Of a stretch of 64,000 nucleotides of DNA, positions 37,172-46,324 are shown in pieces. The notes beneath the pieces were generated by a model. It searched no databases. It had not been told where the DNA came from and saw nothing but the letters and a program-made list of their open reading frames with translations. Within the stretch, counting starts at the first letter, position 1, and each line of letters begins with the position of its first letter. The DNA is taken from the NCBI RefSeq assembly GCF_900155915.1, contig NZ_FTPO01000001.1, positions 1,488,001 through 1,552,000 on the forward strand, written 5' to 3'. This stretch comes from Microbacterium sp. RU33B (lineage in GTDB: Bacteria > Actinomycetota > Actinomycetes > Actinomycetales > Microbacteriaceae). The position numbers and the translations under genes are program-made.

Positions 37172-37675
37172 GTGGCCCTGCTGCCGGACCTCACGCAGTA
37201 CCTGTGGATCGTGTGGATCGTGCTCGCTCTGATCTTCGTGATCATCGAGCTGCTGACCCTCGAGTTCACCTTCCTGATGCTGGCTGCGGGCACCCTGCTC
37301 GGCGGCCTGGGAGTGAATCTGCTGGGCGGGCCGTGGTGGCTGCAGATCGCGGCGGCTGCCGCGCTGTCGGCGCTCCTGCTCTTCACGATCCGCCCCCTGC
37401 TCCTGCGCGCACTACACCGCGGCGAGACGCCGGTGGCGATGAACGTCGATGCGCTGTTCGGGATGCTGGGCCGGGTCGTCTCCCCGGTCACGGCCGTGAC
37501 CGGCTCGGTGCGGCTCGACAACGGCGAGACCTGGACGGCGAAGCTCGCCGACATCCATGACGGATCGCTCGACGTGGGGGTGCGCGTGCAGGTCACGAGC
37601 GTCCTCGGCGCGACCGTCGAGGTGGCACCCGCTCCCCCGCGGGCGACGCCCCTGAGAGAGGAAACAGACTCATGA
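37172..37675 (+). CDS. NfeD-like membrane protein
   Basis: A 167-residue protein. Two or three membrane helices (about residues 10-32 and 36-70) are followed by a C-terminal OB-fold NfeD domain starting near MLGRVVSPVTAVTGSVRLDNGE, written here to its recognisable GxVRL...GExWxA pattern. NfeD proteins act with SPFH proteins in membrane microdomains, and the SPFH partner is the next gene, overlapping by four bases (ATGA). GTG start with GAAAGGAAGGGAG upstream, and TAGGGT at 37144-37149 may be the -10. Confidence 0.88.
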   Translation: MALLPDLTQYLWIVWIVLALIFVIIELLTLEFTFLMLAAGTLLGGLGVNLLGGPWWLQIAAAAALSALLLFTIRPLLLRALHRGETPVAMNVDALFGMLGRVVSPVTAVTGSVRLDNGETWTAKLADIHDGSLDVGVRVQVTSVLGATVEVAPAPPRATPLREETDS

Positions 37676-38736
37676 TCGACGTCGGGGCCTTCGTCGGCCA
37701 GATCTTCGTGATCGTCCTGCTGGTGGTGCTCGCGATCTTCGTGGTCGTCGTGCTCTTCCGCTCGATCCGCATCATCCCGCAGGCCTACACCGGAGTCGTC
37801 GAGCGGCTTGGCCGGTACCAGCGCACGCTGAGCCCCGGGCTCAACATCCTCGTGCCCTTCATCGACCGCCTGCGACCGCTCGTCGACATGCGCGAGACGG
37901 TGGTCTCGTTCCCGCCGCAGCCGGTCATCACGGAGGACAACCTCGTCGTCTCGATCGACACCGTCGTGTACTTCCAGGTGACGGATGCCCGTGCAGCGAC
38001 GTACGAGATCGCGAACTACCTCGGAGCGGTCGAGCAGCTCACCACGACGACGCTGCGCAACGTCGTCGGCGGCCTCAACCTCGAGGAGGCGCTGACGAGC
38101 CGCGACAACATCAACGGCCAGCTGCGCGTCGTGCTCGACGAGGCCACGGGGAAGTGGGGCATCCGCGTCTCCCGCGTCGAGCTGAAGGCCATCGATCCGC
38201 CCCTCTCCATCCAGGACTCGATGGAGAAGCAGATGCGCGCCGAGCGCGACCGCCGCGCCGTGATCCTCACGGCGGAGGGCACGAAGCAGTCGTCGATCCT
38301 CACGGCCGAAGGACAGCGCCAGGCCGAGATCCTCAAGGCCGAGGGCGACAAGCAGGCCGCGGTGCTGCGGGCGCAGGGCGAGGCCGAGGCGATCCGGATG
38401 GTGTTCAACGCCATCCACGCGGGCGACCCCGACGAGAAGCTCCTCGCCTACCAGTACCTGCAGACGCTCCCCAAGATCGCCGACAGTGCGTCGAGCAAGC
38501 TGTGGATCATCCCGAGCGAGCTCACCGAGGCCCTGAAGGGCATCGGCGATGCGTTCGGCGGTCGCGCGGAGGACACCGGTCGCCGTGTCGCCGAGGCGGA
38601 GTCATCGGATGCGGCGCGCGAGGCCGCCGATGCGGCCGTCGCCGCTGCCCACGAGGCGGCTCTGGCCGCAGACGGCATCGCGACCGAGGCGCTCTCCGCG
38701 CCCGGCTCCCCCGGGACCGGGGATGCCGACGCCTGA
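37672..38736 (+). CDS. SPFH/Band 7 (stomatin-like) membrane protein
   Basis: A 354-residue protein. One N-terminal membrane helix (about 8-30) precedes the SPFH domain, with AYTGVVERLGRYQRTLSPGL, RETVVSFPPQPVITEDN and RVSRVELKAIDPP as stomatin-type signatures. A long coiled-coil helix with EGxKQ-type repeats (TAEGTKQSS, LKAEGDKQA) follows. The tail beyond residue 300 is Ala-rich and low complexity. Forms oligomeric membrane scaffolds with NfeD. It overlaps the upstream nfeD by 4 bases and the downstream GDPD gene by 14. Confidence 0.93.
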   Translation: MIDVGAFVGQIFVIVLLVVLAIFVVVVLFRSIRIIPQAYTGVVERLGRYQRTLSPGLNILVPFIDRLRPLVDMRETVVSFPPQPVITEDNLVVSIDTVVYFQVTDARAATYEIANYLGAVEQLTTTTLRNVVGGLNLEEALTSRDNINGQLRVVLDEATGKWGIRVSRVELKAIDPPLSIQDSMEKQMRAERDRRAVILTAEGTKQSSILTAEGQRQAEILKAEGDKQAAVLRAQGEAEAIRMVFNAIHAGDPDEKLLAYQYLQTLPKIADSASSKLWIIPSELTEALKGIGDAFGGRAEDTGRRVAEAESSDAAREAADAAVAAAHEAALAADGIATEALSAPGSPGTGDADA

Positions 38737-39520
38737 CATCGGTCCGCGTCATCCCTGGTTCGCGGGAGCCGACACGCCGCGCGTGCTCGCGCACCGCGGA
38801 CTCGTCACGGCGGAGGCGGCTGCCCACGGCATCGCGGAGAACTCGTTCGCCGCGGTCGCCGCGGCGCACGCGGCGGGAGCGCTCTTCGTCGAGTCCGACT
38901 GCCACCTGACGAGCGACGGCACGGTCGTGCTCTTCCACGACGACGACCTCTCCCGGGTGACGGGCGACCCGCGGCCGATCACCGAGGTCACGGTGACCGA
39001 GCTGTCCGACCTCATGGCCGAACGCGGCGGACTCATCACCCTCGAGCAGGCGCTCGAGTCGTTCCCCCTCACGCGGTTCAACCTCGACGTGAAGGCGGCC
39101 GGCGCCGCCGAGTCCATCGGGCGCATCGTCGCACCCCACGCCGACCGCGTGCTGCTCGCGAGCTTCTCGGACGCGCGCCGTCGTGCCGCCCTGGACGCCG
39201 CGGAGCGCGAAGGCGACGGCATCCGTCCGGCCACCTCCGCCGGCAAGGCCACACTGGCCCGCGTGCTCCGCGCCGTCGTGCTGCGTTCGCGCCGCCTCGC
39301 CGCGCGCGCCCTGGCCGATGTCGACGCCCTGCAGATCCCCGAGCGCCAGAGCGGGATCCGGGTTCTCTCGCCGAGGCTCGTGGACTACGCGCACGCGAGC
39401 GGCGTGGAGGTGCACGTCTGGACCGTCAACGCTCCCGACGACATGCGCCGGCTCGTAGCTCTGGGCGTCGACGGCATCGTCACCGACCACGCCGACGTCG
39501 CGCTGGCCGCCCTCGCCTGA
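38723..39520 (+). CDS. Glycerophosphodiester phosphodiesterase
   Basis: A 265-residue TIM-barrel enzyme that hydrolyses glycerophosphodiesters to glycerol 3-phosphate and an alcohol. Motifs: LAHRGLV (about 21, catalytic His), ENSFAA, FVESDCHLTSDGTVVLFHDD (about 53-72, metal ligands and second His) and the end VWTVNAPDDMRRLVALGVDGIVTD. No signal peptide, so it is cytoplasmic. The ATG lies inside the SPFH gene and GGGACCGGGG is weak as a ribosome site, so translation is probably coupled. Confidence 0.92.
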   Translation: MPTPDIGPRHPWFAGADTPRVLAHRGLVTAEAAAHGIAENSFAAVAAAHAAGALFVESDCHLTSDGTVVLFHDDDLSRVTGDPRPITEVTVTELSDLMAERGGLITLEQALESFPLTRFNLDVKAAGAAESIGRIVAPHADRVLLASFSDARRRAALDAAEREGDGIRPATSAGKATLARVLRAVVLRSRRLAARALADVDALQIPERQSGIRVLSPRLVDYAHASGVEVHVWTVNAPDDMRRLVALGVDGIVTDHADVALAALA

Positions 39521-39590
39521 CGCACCGTCGGGGCGCTGCACCGCGCGCCCTGTGCATCCTCTGTGAATGCCGGTTCCGGGGCGTTCGTTC

Positions 39591-39616
39591 GGATGATCCG
39601 CCCAGGTGTCTTCGTT
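39591..39616 (+). promoter_or_regulatory. Possible SigR/SigH-type promoter of rbpA
   Basis: GGATG at 39591-39595, 18 bases, then GTT at 39614-39616 resembles the oxidative-stress sigma factor pattern GGAAT-N18-GTT that drives rbpA in Streptomyces. The -35 part has two mismatches. TATACC at 39616-39621 could instead be a housekeeping -10. Start-site mapping would decide. Confidence 0.35.
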
Positions 39617-39647
39617 ATACCTGAGTACGCGACGAAAGGACCACACA

Positions 39648-40034
39648 ATGGCAGACCGCAGTCTGCGCGGCATCCGACTCGGCGCCCAGAGCCTACAGAG
39701 CGAAGAGGGCGTCGTGTTCCATGAACGCGCACATCACACCTACACCTGCACGTCCTGCGGACGTGATTCCCACCTGACCTTCGCGGCGGATGCAGAAGTC
39801 CCCGACGCGTGGGAGTGCCGCACGTGCGGCGCCGAGGCTCTGCTGCAGATCGGCGGCGGCAAGACTGCCGAGGTCGACCACTCCGGTGACAAGGTCGCCC
39901 GCAGCCACTGGGACATGCTGCTGGAGCGTCGCACACTGCCCGAGCTCGAAGAGCTCCTCGAAGAGCGCCTCGCGTTCGTCCGCGCCCGCCGCGGCGCCGG
40001 CGAAGACGTCTCGATCGACAAGATCAGCGCCTGA
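39648..40034 (+). CDS. rbpA: RNA polymerase-binding protein RbpA
   Basis: A 128-residue actinobacterial transcription factor that stabilises the open complex with principal sigma factors. ADRSLRGIRLGAQSLQSEEG is the N-terminal tail that reaches the active site, CTSCGR (about 36-41) and ECRTCGAEAL (about 59-68) are the RbpA core, and RSHWDMLLERR (about 88-98) is the sigma-interacting domain with basic linker. GAAAGGA precedes the ATG. A UUCG-capped hairpin after the stop acts as terminator. Confidence 0.97.
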   Translation: MADRSLRGIRLGAQSLQSEEGVVFHERAHHTYTCTSCGRDSHLTFAADAEVPDAWECRTCGAEALLQIGGGKTAEVDHSGDKVARSHWDMLLERRTLPELEELLEERLAFVRARRGAGEDVSIDKISA

Positions 40035-40046
40035 CGCCACCCGCAC

Positions 40047-41639
40047 TCACGAGACGCCGGCTCCTTCGGGGGCCGGCGTCTTCGCGTTGCGCCGGCGGAC
40101 GAGAACGAGCGTGCCGACCACGGCGAGAGCCAGGGCGCTCCCCCACCCCCACAGAGCGGTCAGCGCCGGTCCGAGCACGACGGCCGGCGTGAGTCCGGTG
40201 CGCAGAGGCACGTCGGCGAGCAGGTGACCCGCGACATCCGCGTCGAGGCGCTGGATCTCCGATCCGTCCGGCGCGATCATCTGACTCGTGCCGACGGTCG
40301 AGATGTTCACGACCGATCGGCCCGTCTCGATCGCGCGCATGCGGGCGAACGCGAGCTGCTGGAGGTTCTCGTTCGTCCCACGGAAGTCGGCGTTATTGGT
40401 CTGGAACATGAAGATCTGGGCGCCCTCGCGCGCGCCGTCCCAGATCACGTCGTCGTAGATGACGTCGAAGCAGATGGCCAGCCCCACCCCCACGCCGTCG
40501 AGGTCGAAGAAGGGCTCAGCCGTTCCCGGGGTGTACTCGCGCTGGATCAGGCCGATGAGGTCGGGCGCGAACAGGCTCCAGATCTCGCGGTTCGGCACGT
40601 ACTCGCCGAAGGGCACCGGATGCCGCTTGTCGTACACCGCGACCGGATTCTCGGCCCCCGCCTCCCACAGGAGAGAGGAGTTGAAGTACTCCTCGCCGCG
40701 CTGCGTCACGGCGGCGACGAGGAGCGGGGCATCCAGCGTCTCGGCGAGCTCGTCGAGGGCGGCCGCCGCGACGATGCTCTGCGTCGGATCGGCGTCGACG
40801 CCGCCCTCCGGCCAGAGCAGCACGTCCATCTCCTGATCCAGGAGCGGCTCGGTGGCCAGCAGCTGCGCGTTCAGGACGGCGTACGGCTCGCGCTGGTCGA
40901 AGTAGCCCGCAGGACCGTTGCCCTGCACGGCGCCGACGCGGAGGCTGCCGACATCCGTCGTGGGGAACTGCGGCAGGACGAACAGCACGGTCACCGTGAG
41001 CGCCGCGGGAAGCGCCGTGCGCAGGTCGGTGAGGCGTCGGAGGCGGACGTACTCCACGGCGGCGGCGCACGCGAACACGACGAGGAACGTCAGCCCCGAC
41101 ATCCCGACCCATGACGCCACGTCAGCCAGCGGTCCGTTCGACTGCGTCACCCCGATGCGCGCCCACGGGTATCCGCCGTAGGGGAAGGTGCCGATCAGCT
41201 GCTCCCGCATCGTCCAGACTCCCGCGACGAGGGCCGGCAGGGCGACCAGTCGCGCCCAGGGACCCGCGGCGAGCCTCGGCAGCCAGCGGTACGCCAGCGT
41301 GAGGGCGATCGCGGCCACCCCCGTGAGGATCGCCTCCAGCATCGACAGCGCGATCCACGGCACCGGGCCGAGGTAGCGCGCCGTGAAGGAGAGATTGACG
41401 AAGAAGAGCGCGGCGCCGTAGGCGAATCCGACGAGCAGCGCCGACCACGCGCTCCGCCCGATGAGGCTCACGAGAGCCAGCGGCACCGCGACGAACACGA
41501 GCGGCCACCAGGCGACGTCGGGGAACGCGAGGGTGAGGACGAGGCCCGAGACGACGGATGCCGCGAGGGCCGCCCACAGCGGCAGCAGGGCCTGTTCCCG
41601 CACGGACCGCAGGGGCGACGGCTCGGGGGTCGGGGGCAC
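40047..41639 (-). CDS. lnt: Apolipoprotein N-acyltransferase
   Basis: A 530-residue enzyme that adds the third acyl chain to the N-terminal cysteine of lipoproteins. The first 200 residues form about six or seven membrane helices; the rest is a nitrilase-like domain with catalytic Glu in LLWPEGGVDADP (about 280), Lys in YDKRHPVPFGEYVP (about 346) and Cys in LAICFDVIYDD (about 400). One more helix closes the chain. GTG start six bases after TAGGCT, so the message is likely leaderless. The last codons contain the rbpA terminator. Confidence 0.93.
   Translation of the reverse strand: MPPTPEPSPLRSVREQALLPLWAALAASVVSGLVLTLAFPDVAWWPLVFVAVPLALVSLIGRSAWSALLVGFAYGAALFFVNLSFTARYLGPVPWIALSMLEAILTGVAAIALTLAYRWLPRLAAGPWARLVALPALVAGVWTMREQLIGTFPYGGYPWARIGVTQSNGPLADVASWVGMSGLTFLVVFACAAAVEYVRLRRLTDLRTALPAALTVTVLFVLPQFPTTDVGSLRVGAVQGNGPAGYFDQREPYAVLNAQLLATEPLLDQEMDVLLWPEGGVDADPTQSIVAAAALDELAETLDAPLLVAAVTQRGEEYFNSSLLWEAGAENPVAVYDKRHPVPFGEYVPNREIWSLFAPDLIGLIQREYTPGTAEPFFDLDGVGVGLAICFDVIYDDVIWDGAREGAQIFMFQTNNADFRGTNENLQQLAFARMRAIETGRSVVNISTVGTSQMIAPDGSEIQRLDADVAGHLLADVPLRTGLTPAVVLGPALTALWGWGSALALAVVGTLVLVRRRNAKTPAPEGAGVS
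40053..40080 (+). terminator. UUCG-capped hairpin terminator of rbpA
   Basis: GACGCCGGCTCC, tetraloop TTCG, GGGGCCGGCGTC: a 12-bp stem (one G-U pair) closed by C-G, the very stable cUUCGg tetraloop. It begins 18 bases after the rbpA stop and is read on the opposite strand as the last codons of lnt. Confidence 0.8.
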
Positions 41640-41651
41640 GGATCGAGCCTA
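41640..41651 (-). promoter_or_regulatory. Leaderless promoter of lnt
   Basis: Read leftward, TAGGCT (41651-41646), six bases, then GTG at 41639. No Shine-Dalgarno. Confidence 0.55.
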
Positions 41652-41695
41652 AGCGACGCGGCGTCGAACCGGCGCCGGGTCTCCTCCGCCCGGGC

Positions 41696-44206
41696 TCACA
41701 CCGAGCTGTAGCTGACGATCCCGCGGCGCACGGCGTCCAGCGCCTTGCGGGCGGTCGTGGCGACCGGCGCATCGGCCACCAGCGAGAGCTGATCGAGCAG
41801 ATCGATCGTCTGCTTCGTCCACCGCACGAAGTCGCCGGCGGCCAGATCGGCCTCGACGAGCACCCGGTCCAGCGGCACACCGCGCGCCCACGAGTGCATC
41901 GCCTGCGCCAGACCCGCGGCCACCGACTCGGTGCCCGGCAGCCGATGGCTCTGCTCGAGGTCGTCGAGGCGCTGCCAGAGATCCTGGGTGTCGCTCAGAG
42001 CGGCACGGAACGGCCCCCGGGGCAGTCCATGCTCCCCCGGGCCGTTGTCGTCCCTGCGGGGCTCGTAGACGAGCGAGCACGCCAGCGCGGCCAGGGAGGG
42101 GGCATCCAGGTCCTTCCACAGCCCCAGCCGCAGCGCTTCGGCCACGAGCAGGTCGCGCTCGCCGTAGATGCGCCGCATCGTGCGGCCCGCCGCCGTGAGG
42201 GTCGTCGACCCGTCGGGCTCCAGGCGCACGTAATCGAGCTCGGTCAGCACGTCGACGACGCGGTCGAAGATGCGCGCCACCGTGCCGGTGCGCGCCTGGA
42301 TCGACTGCCGCAGCTTGTCGATCTGCCGCTGCATCTTCCAGTAGCGCTCGGCCCACCGCGCATGGTTCTCGCGATCCGGGCACTGGTGGCACGAGTGCCG
42401 CTGCATGCTCTTGCGCAGCGAGGCGATCTCGCTGAGCCGGGCGTCCCGGACGGCGCGCGATGCGGTGGCGTCCTTGCGGTTGAGCTTCTCGAGATCGCCG
42501 AGGTCGCGGCGGATGCGGGAGTACTCGGTGAAGTCTCCGCGGTCGCACGTCATCGCCTTCGCGTACCCCGCGAGCGACTCCTCGAGCTCCTTGACCTGGC
42601 GGGCCAGACCCACCACCGAGCGATCGGCCTGGAACTGCGCGAACGACGACTCGAGGATCTCCCGGGCCTCGCCGCGGCCGAAGCGGTCGATGAGGTTGAC
42701 GGCCATGTTGTACGTGGGCCGGAAGCTGGAGTTCAGCGGGTAGGTGCGACGCGAGGCGAGCGCGGCCACGGCCTGCGGATCGAGGCCCTCGGTCCACTGG
42801 ATGACCGCGTGGCCCTCCACATCGATCCCGCGGCGGCCGGCACGACCCGTGAGCTGGGTGTACTCCCCCGACGTGATCGCGACCCGGGCCTCGCCGTTGA
42901 ACTTCTCGAGCTTCTCGAGCACGACCGTGCGCGCCGGCATGTTGATGCCGAGGGCGAGCGTCTCGGTGGCGAACACGACCTTCACGAGCTTGCGCCGGAA
43001 GAGCTCCTCGACGACCTCCTTGAACGCCGGCAGAAGCCCGGCGTGGTGGGCGGCGAGCCCGCGCTCGAGGTTCTCGCGCCACTCCCAGAACCCGAGGACG
43101 CCCAGGTCCTCCTCGTGGAGGCTTCGGGTGCGCTCCTCGACGACCGCGCGGATCTCGGCGCGCTCGTCGGGCGTGGTGAGCCGCAGGCCCGACCGCGCCA
43201 CCTGGTTCACGGCGGCGTCGCACCCGACGCGACTGAAGATGAAGAAGATCGCGGGCAGGAGGTTCGCCCGCGACAGGAGGTGCACGACCTCGGGTCGGTC
43301 GAGCCGCTCGATGCGCTGCACGTTGGCCGAGCGGACGGGACGCTGCCCGCCCTTCTGGGGCCGGCGTCGGGATGCCTCGTACCCGCCGGAGGGGCGGCTG
43401 CGCTCGCCGGAGCCCCCCGAGGAGCGCATCTGCTGCACGCGGCGGTTGTTCTCGAACGTCGGGCCCTTGAAGGAGCGGATGCGCATGAGCTCCTGGTTGA
43501 CCTGCGCCGTCGCGATGCCTGCGCGGTCGTCGAAGAGCGGCAGGAGGTCGCCGCGCACGAGGACGTGCTGCTCGAGAGGGACCGGACGCGTCTCCGAGAC
43601 GATGACCTCGGTATCGCCGCGCACCGTGTCGAGCCAGTCGCCGAACTCCTCCGCGTTCGAGACGGTGGCCGACAGCGCCACGACGCGGACGCTCGGCGGA
43701 AGGTGGATGATGACCTCCTCCCACACCGCCCCCCGGAAGCGGTCGGCGAGGTAGTGGACTTCGTCCATCACGACATAGCGGAGGCCGCGCAGCGCCGAGG
43801 AGTCCGCGTACAGCATGTTGCGCAGGACCTCGGTGGTCATCACCACCACGCGGGCGTTGCCGTTGATGTTGGTGTCGCCGGTGAGCAGGCCCACCTCGCT
43901 CTCGCCGTAGACCTCGCAGAGCTCCCGGAACTTCTGGTTCGACAGCGCCTTCATCGGCGTCGTGTAGAACGCCTTGTCGCCCGGCTCGCGCATCGCGAGG
44001 TGGATCGCGAACTCGCCGACGATCGTCTTGCCCGCGCCGGTGGGGGCTGCGACGAGCACACTGCTGCCGTCTTCGAGCGCGTGGCATCCGGCGACCTGGA
44101 AGGGGTCGAGGGTGAAGCGCTGGGAGGCCGCGAACTCGACGGTCACGGGATGCATGCGGTTCTCCTCGGCGCGGGCGTAGCGCTCCGCGGGACTCGCGTC
44201 GGTCAT
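41696..44206 (-). CDS. helY: Ski2-like DEVH-box RNA helicase (HelY type)
   Basis: An 836-residue superfamily 2 helicase. In order: FTLDPFQVAGCHAL (Q-motif-like), Walker A APTGAGKTIVGEF (about 53), DEVHYL (about 148), LSATVSNAEEF (about 175), and TGRAGRRGIDVEG (motif VI, about 450). The C-terminal third is the DSHCT region that in yeast Mtr4/Ski2 guides RNA to the exosome. An internal Gly/Ser/Arg-rich insertion sits near residue 250. Substrate in bacteria is unknown. ATG overlaps the tatC stop by four bases, continuing the pafBC-tatAC block. Confidence 0.92.
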   Translation of the reverse strand: MTDASPAERYARAEENRMHPVTVEFAASQRFTLDPFQVAGCHALEDGSSVLVAAPTGAGKTIVGEFAIHLAMREPGDKAFYTTPMKALSNQKFRELCEVYGESEVGLLTGDTNINGNARVVVMTTEVLRNMLYADSSALRGLRYVVMDEVHYLADRFRGAVWEEVIIHLPPSVRVVALSATVSNAEEFGDWLDTVRGDTEVIVSETRPVPLEQHVLVRGDLLPLFDDRAGIATAQVNQELMRIRSFKGPTFENNRRVQQMRSSGGSGERSRPSGGYEASRRRPQKGGQRPVRSANVQRIERLDRPEVVHLLSRANLLPAIFFIFSRVGCDAAVNQVARSGLRLTTPDERAEIRAVVEERTRSLHEEDLGVLGFWEWRENLERGLAAHHAGLLPAFKEVVEELFRRKLVKVVFATETLALGINMPARTVVLEKLEKFNGEARVAITSGEYTQLTGRAGRRGIDVEGHAVIQWTEGLDPQAVAALASRRTYPLNSSFRPTYNMAVNLIDRFGRGEAREILESSFAQFQADRSVVGLARQVKELEESLAGYAKAMTCDRGDFTEYSRIRRDLGDLEKLNRKDATASRAVRDARLSEIASLRKSMQRHSCHQCPDRENHARWAERYWKMQRQIDKLRQSIQARTGTVARIFDRVVDVLTELDYVRLEPDGSTTLTAAGRTMRRIYGERDLLVAEALRLGLWKDLDAPSLAALACSLVYEPRRDDNGPGEHGLPRGPFRAALSDTQDLWQRLDDLEQSHRLPGTESVAAGLAQAMHSWARGVPLDRVLVEADLAAGDFVRWTKQTIDLLDQLSLVADAPVATTARKALDAVRRGIVSYSSV

Positions 44207-45024
44207 GCCGCGGTCTCAGGCGGCAGCAGCGCCTCTTCCCGCTTCCTCTTGCCTCGATCGAACAGCAGCGAGACGCCGGCCGCCGCGAAGAAGAGCACGA
44301 TCAGGATGCCGGCCAGCAGCAGCATCGACACGACCTCCACGGCGGGCGTCGCGACGGCGGCGAAGATCGTGGCGGTCAGGATCGCGACGCGCCACCCCTT
44401 GAGGATGTCGCGTCCCGACATGATCCCCGCGAGATTGAGAGCGACGAGGAACACCGGCAGGACGAACGAGATCCCGACCACGAGCAGCAGCTTGAAGATG
44501 AAGTCGTAGTAGACGTCGTACTGGTACAGCAGCTGCGTGCCGCCCTCGGGGACGAACGTCGCCATCAGCTCGATGATGTGGGGCGCGACCAGCCACGCGA
44601 CCGCGGTGCCGGCGAAGAAGAGCGGAACCGCGGCTCCCATGAACCCGAGCGTGTAGCGCATCTCCTTGCGCGTCAGACCGGGCATCACGAAGGCCCAGAT
44701 CTGCCACAGCCAGAACGGCGCCGAGATCAGCAGGCCGATCGCGAAGGCGATCCGCATGCGCAGATCGAACCCGCTCGTGACGGTCGTGAACATCAGCGCG
44801 ATGCGCTCGTCGTCGCGGGCTTCGGCGACGATGCGGATGGGCTCGGTGAGCAGCTCGATGACGGGCGTCGTGATGATGAACGCCACGACCATCCCGGCGA
44901 TCAGCGCGAGGACGGCGAAGAACAGCCGGCGACGCAGCTCGATCAGATGCTGGGCGAGCGACATCCGCTTGTCGCGCCGCGGCGTCCCCGGATCGATCGC
45001 CGGCGGTGGACCCGTCGTCACCAC
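44203..45024 (-). CDS. tatC: Sec-independent protein translocase TatC
   Basis: A 273-residue membrane protein with six helices that recognises twin-arginine signal peptides. SLAQHLIELRRRLF is the conserved N-terminal segment; IWAFVMPGLTRKEMRY and FMGAAVPLFFAGTAVAW follow. A GTG GTG tandem precedes it; an in-frame ATG at MSLAQHL is an alternative start. The Tat phosphoesterase at 18 kb is a likely client. It follows tatA by six bases and overlaps helY. Confidence 0.95.
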   Translation of the reverse strand: MVTTGPPPAIDPGTPRRDKRMSLAQHLIELRRRLFFAVLALIAGMVVAFIITTPVIELLTEPIRIVAEARDDERIALMFTTVTSGFDLRMRIAFAIGLLISAPFWLWQIWAFVMPGLTRKEMRYTLGFMGAAVPLFFAGTAVAWLVAPHIIELMATFVPEGGTQLLYQYDVYYDFIFKLLLVVGISFVLPVFLVALNLAGIMSGRDILKGWRVAILTATIFAAVATPAVEVVSMLLLAGILIVLFFAAAGVSLLFDRGKRKREEALLPPETAA

Positions 45025-45030
45025 GACGGG

Positions 45031-45288
45031 TCAGGGCTTGACGCTGGGCGGGCCGTCCGGCGTCGCGGGCGGAGCAGGGGCGACGACGGGCGTCTCGGCC
45101 GCCTGCGTCGTGACCGTGGTCGCGGCGGCGGGAGTGGCGTCGTCGTCCTTCATGGCCTTCATCTCGCCCTTGAAGACACGGGCGGACTGGCCGATGCTCT
45201 TGGCGAGAGCCGGAAGCTTCGCTGCGCCGAACAGAAGCAGGATCACCGCGAGGATGATCAGTAGGTGCGGCCACCCGAATGCGCCCAT
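45031..45288 (-). CDS. tatA: Sec-independent protein translocase TatA
   Basis: An 85-residue pore-forming subunit. One N-terminal membrane helix (WPHLLIILAVILLLFGAAKLP, about 5-24), the conserved FGxxKLP turn, an amphipathic helix and an Ala/Thr/Pro-rich disordered tail. The ATG at 45288 has GGGAG nine bases upstream. TAGACT at 45325-45320 could be a -10 for a tatAC-helY transcript with a leader of about 25 bases, although pafC ends only 70 bases before. Confidence 0.95.
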   Translation of the reverse strand: MGAFGWPHLLIILAVILLLFGAAKLPALAKSIGQSARVFKGEMKAMKDDDATPAAATTVTTQAAETPVVAPAPPATPDGPPSVKP

Positions 45289-45361
45289 GAGGACTCCCTG
45301 TCGTCGACGGTGTCCCACAAGTCTAACCCGGCATGCGCGGGCTGTCCCCGCGCCGAGCCGG

Positions 45362-46324
45362 TCAGCGGTACTGCGCGAGACCGGCGGCGGCCCACTCGAC
45401 GGCAGCCCGCCGTGCGCTTTCGGGCGCCAGTATCTCGACGGCTCCGCCGCGGTGCGCGGCGAGCCGGCGCAGCGCCCGCTCGTCGGCGAGCCGCACCTGT
45501 GCCGTGGACACGTCGCCCGTGGTGTCGATCTCGGCGTCGCGCAGATAGTCGCCGAGCAGCGGAGTCAGCGGCGTGGCGAAGCGGATCGTGGCGGTGATGT
45601 CGCCCTCGCCCGGCTCGAAGAAGGCGGGAGCGGCCTCGGAGCGGTGCGTGCTCGCGATGCCGGTGAGCTCGAGATCGCCCACCCGGTCCAGGTGGAACGT
45701 GCGCATCGCCTGGCGCAGGTGGCACCAGCCCTGCAGGTACCACTGGCCGTCGGCGATGTGCACCTTCACGGGGTCGACGGTGCGCGTCGTGGGAGCGGCA
45801 TCCGGAGCCTTGTAGGTGAACGAGACCGCGACGCCGTCGTTCAGCGCCTGCGCGACGGCCTCGCGCACGGCGTCGACCGGACCGGAGGCCACGATGAGCT
45901 CCGCCGGGGTGCCGGAGGCGCCGCGCTCGAGCTTGGCGAGCAGCGCGGCGAACAGATCGGTGTCGCCGATGCCCGGAATCGTCCGGGCGAGCTGGAGGCC
46001 GGCCAGCAGGGCGGCGGCCTCGCGCGCGGTGAACTTCGGAGCACGCTCGAGGGCGACCTTGTTCGTGATGACGACGAGGTCGCGCTGGTCGAGCAGGTCC
46101 CAGTCGATGTCGAACAGGTCGTTCGGCATCTGCCAGTAGCCACCGTCGCCGGGGAGGCCGATCGAGGTGAGCTTCTCGACCATGTCGCGCATCTGCTCGG
46201 GCGTGACGTCGAACTCGTCCGCCGCCTCGGCGATCGACACCTCGCCCTTTCCGATCAGATAGGGCACGAGCTGGAGGATGATCGCGGCGCGATCCGTGGC
46301 GACGAGGGGCTTGCGGGTGTTCAC
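45362..46324 (-). CDS. pafC: WYL-domain transcriptional regulator PafC
   Basis: A 320-residue protein with an N-terminal winged helix (LIGKGEVSIAEAADEFDV), a WYL sensor domain (GQWYLQGWCHLRQAMRTFHL, about 190-209, with the WYL triad) and the C-terminal WCX extension. With PafB it forms the activator of the RecA-independent DNA-damage response in mycobacteria. GTG start overlapping the pafB stop as GTGA, so the two subunits are made together. Confidence 0.9.
   Translation of the reverse strand: MNTRKPLVATDRAAIILQLVPYLIGKGEVSIAEAADEFDVTPEQMRDMVEKLTSIGLPGDGGYWQMPNDLFDIDWDLLDQRDLVVITNKVALERAPKFTAREAAALLAGLQLARTIPGIGDTDLFAALLAKLERGASGTPAELIVASGPVDAVREAVAQALNDGVAVSFTYKAPDAAPTTRTVDPVKVHIADGQWYLQGWCHLRQAMRTFHLDRVGDLELTGIASTHRSEAAPAFFEPGEGDITATIRFATPLTPLLGDYLRDAEIDTTGDVSTAQVRLADERALRRLAAHRGGAVEILAPESARRAAVEWAAAGLAQYR

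Noticed and set aside
41558..44509. Rightward frame of about 980 codons opposite helY
   Set aside because: Composition is shadow-like; helY has complete helicase motifs on the other strand.
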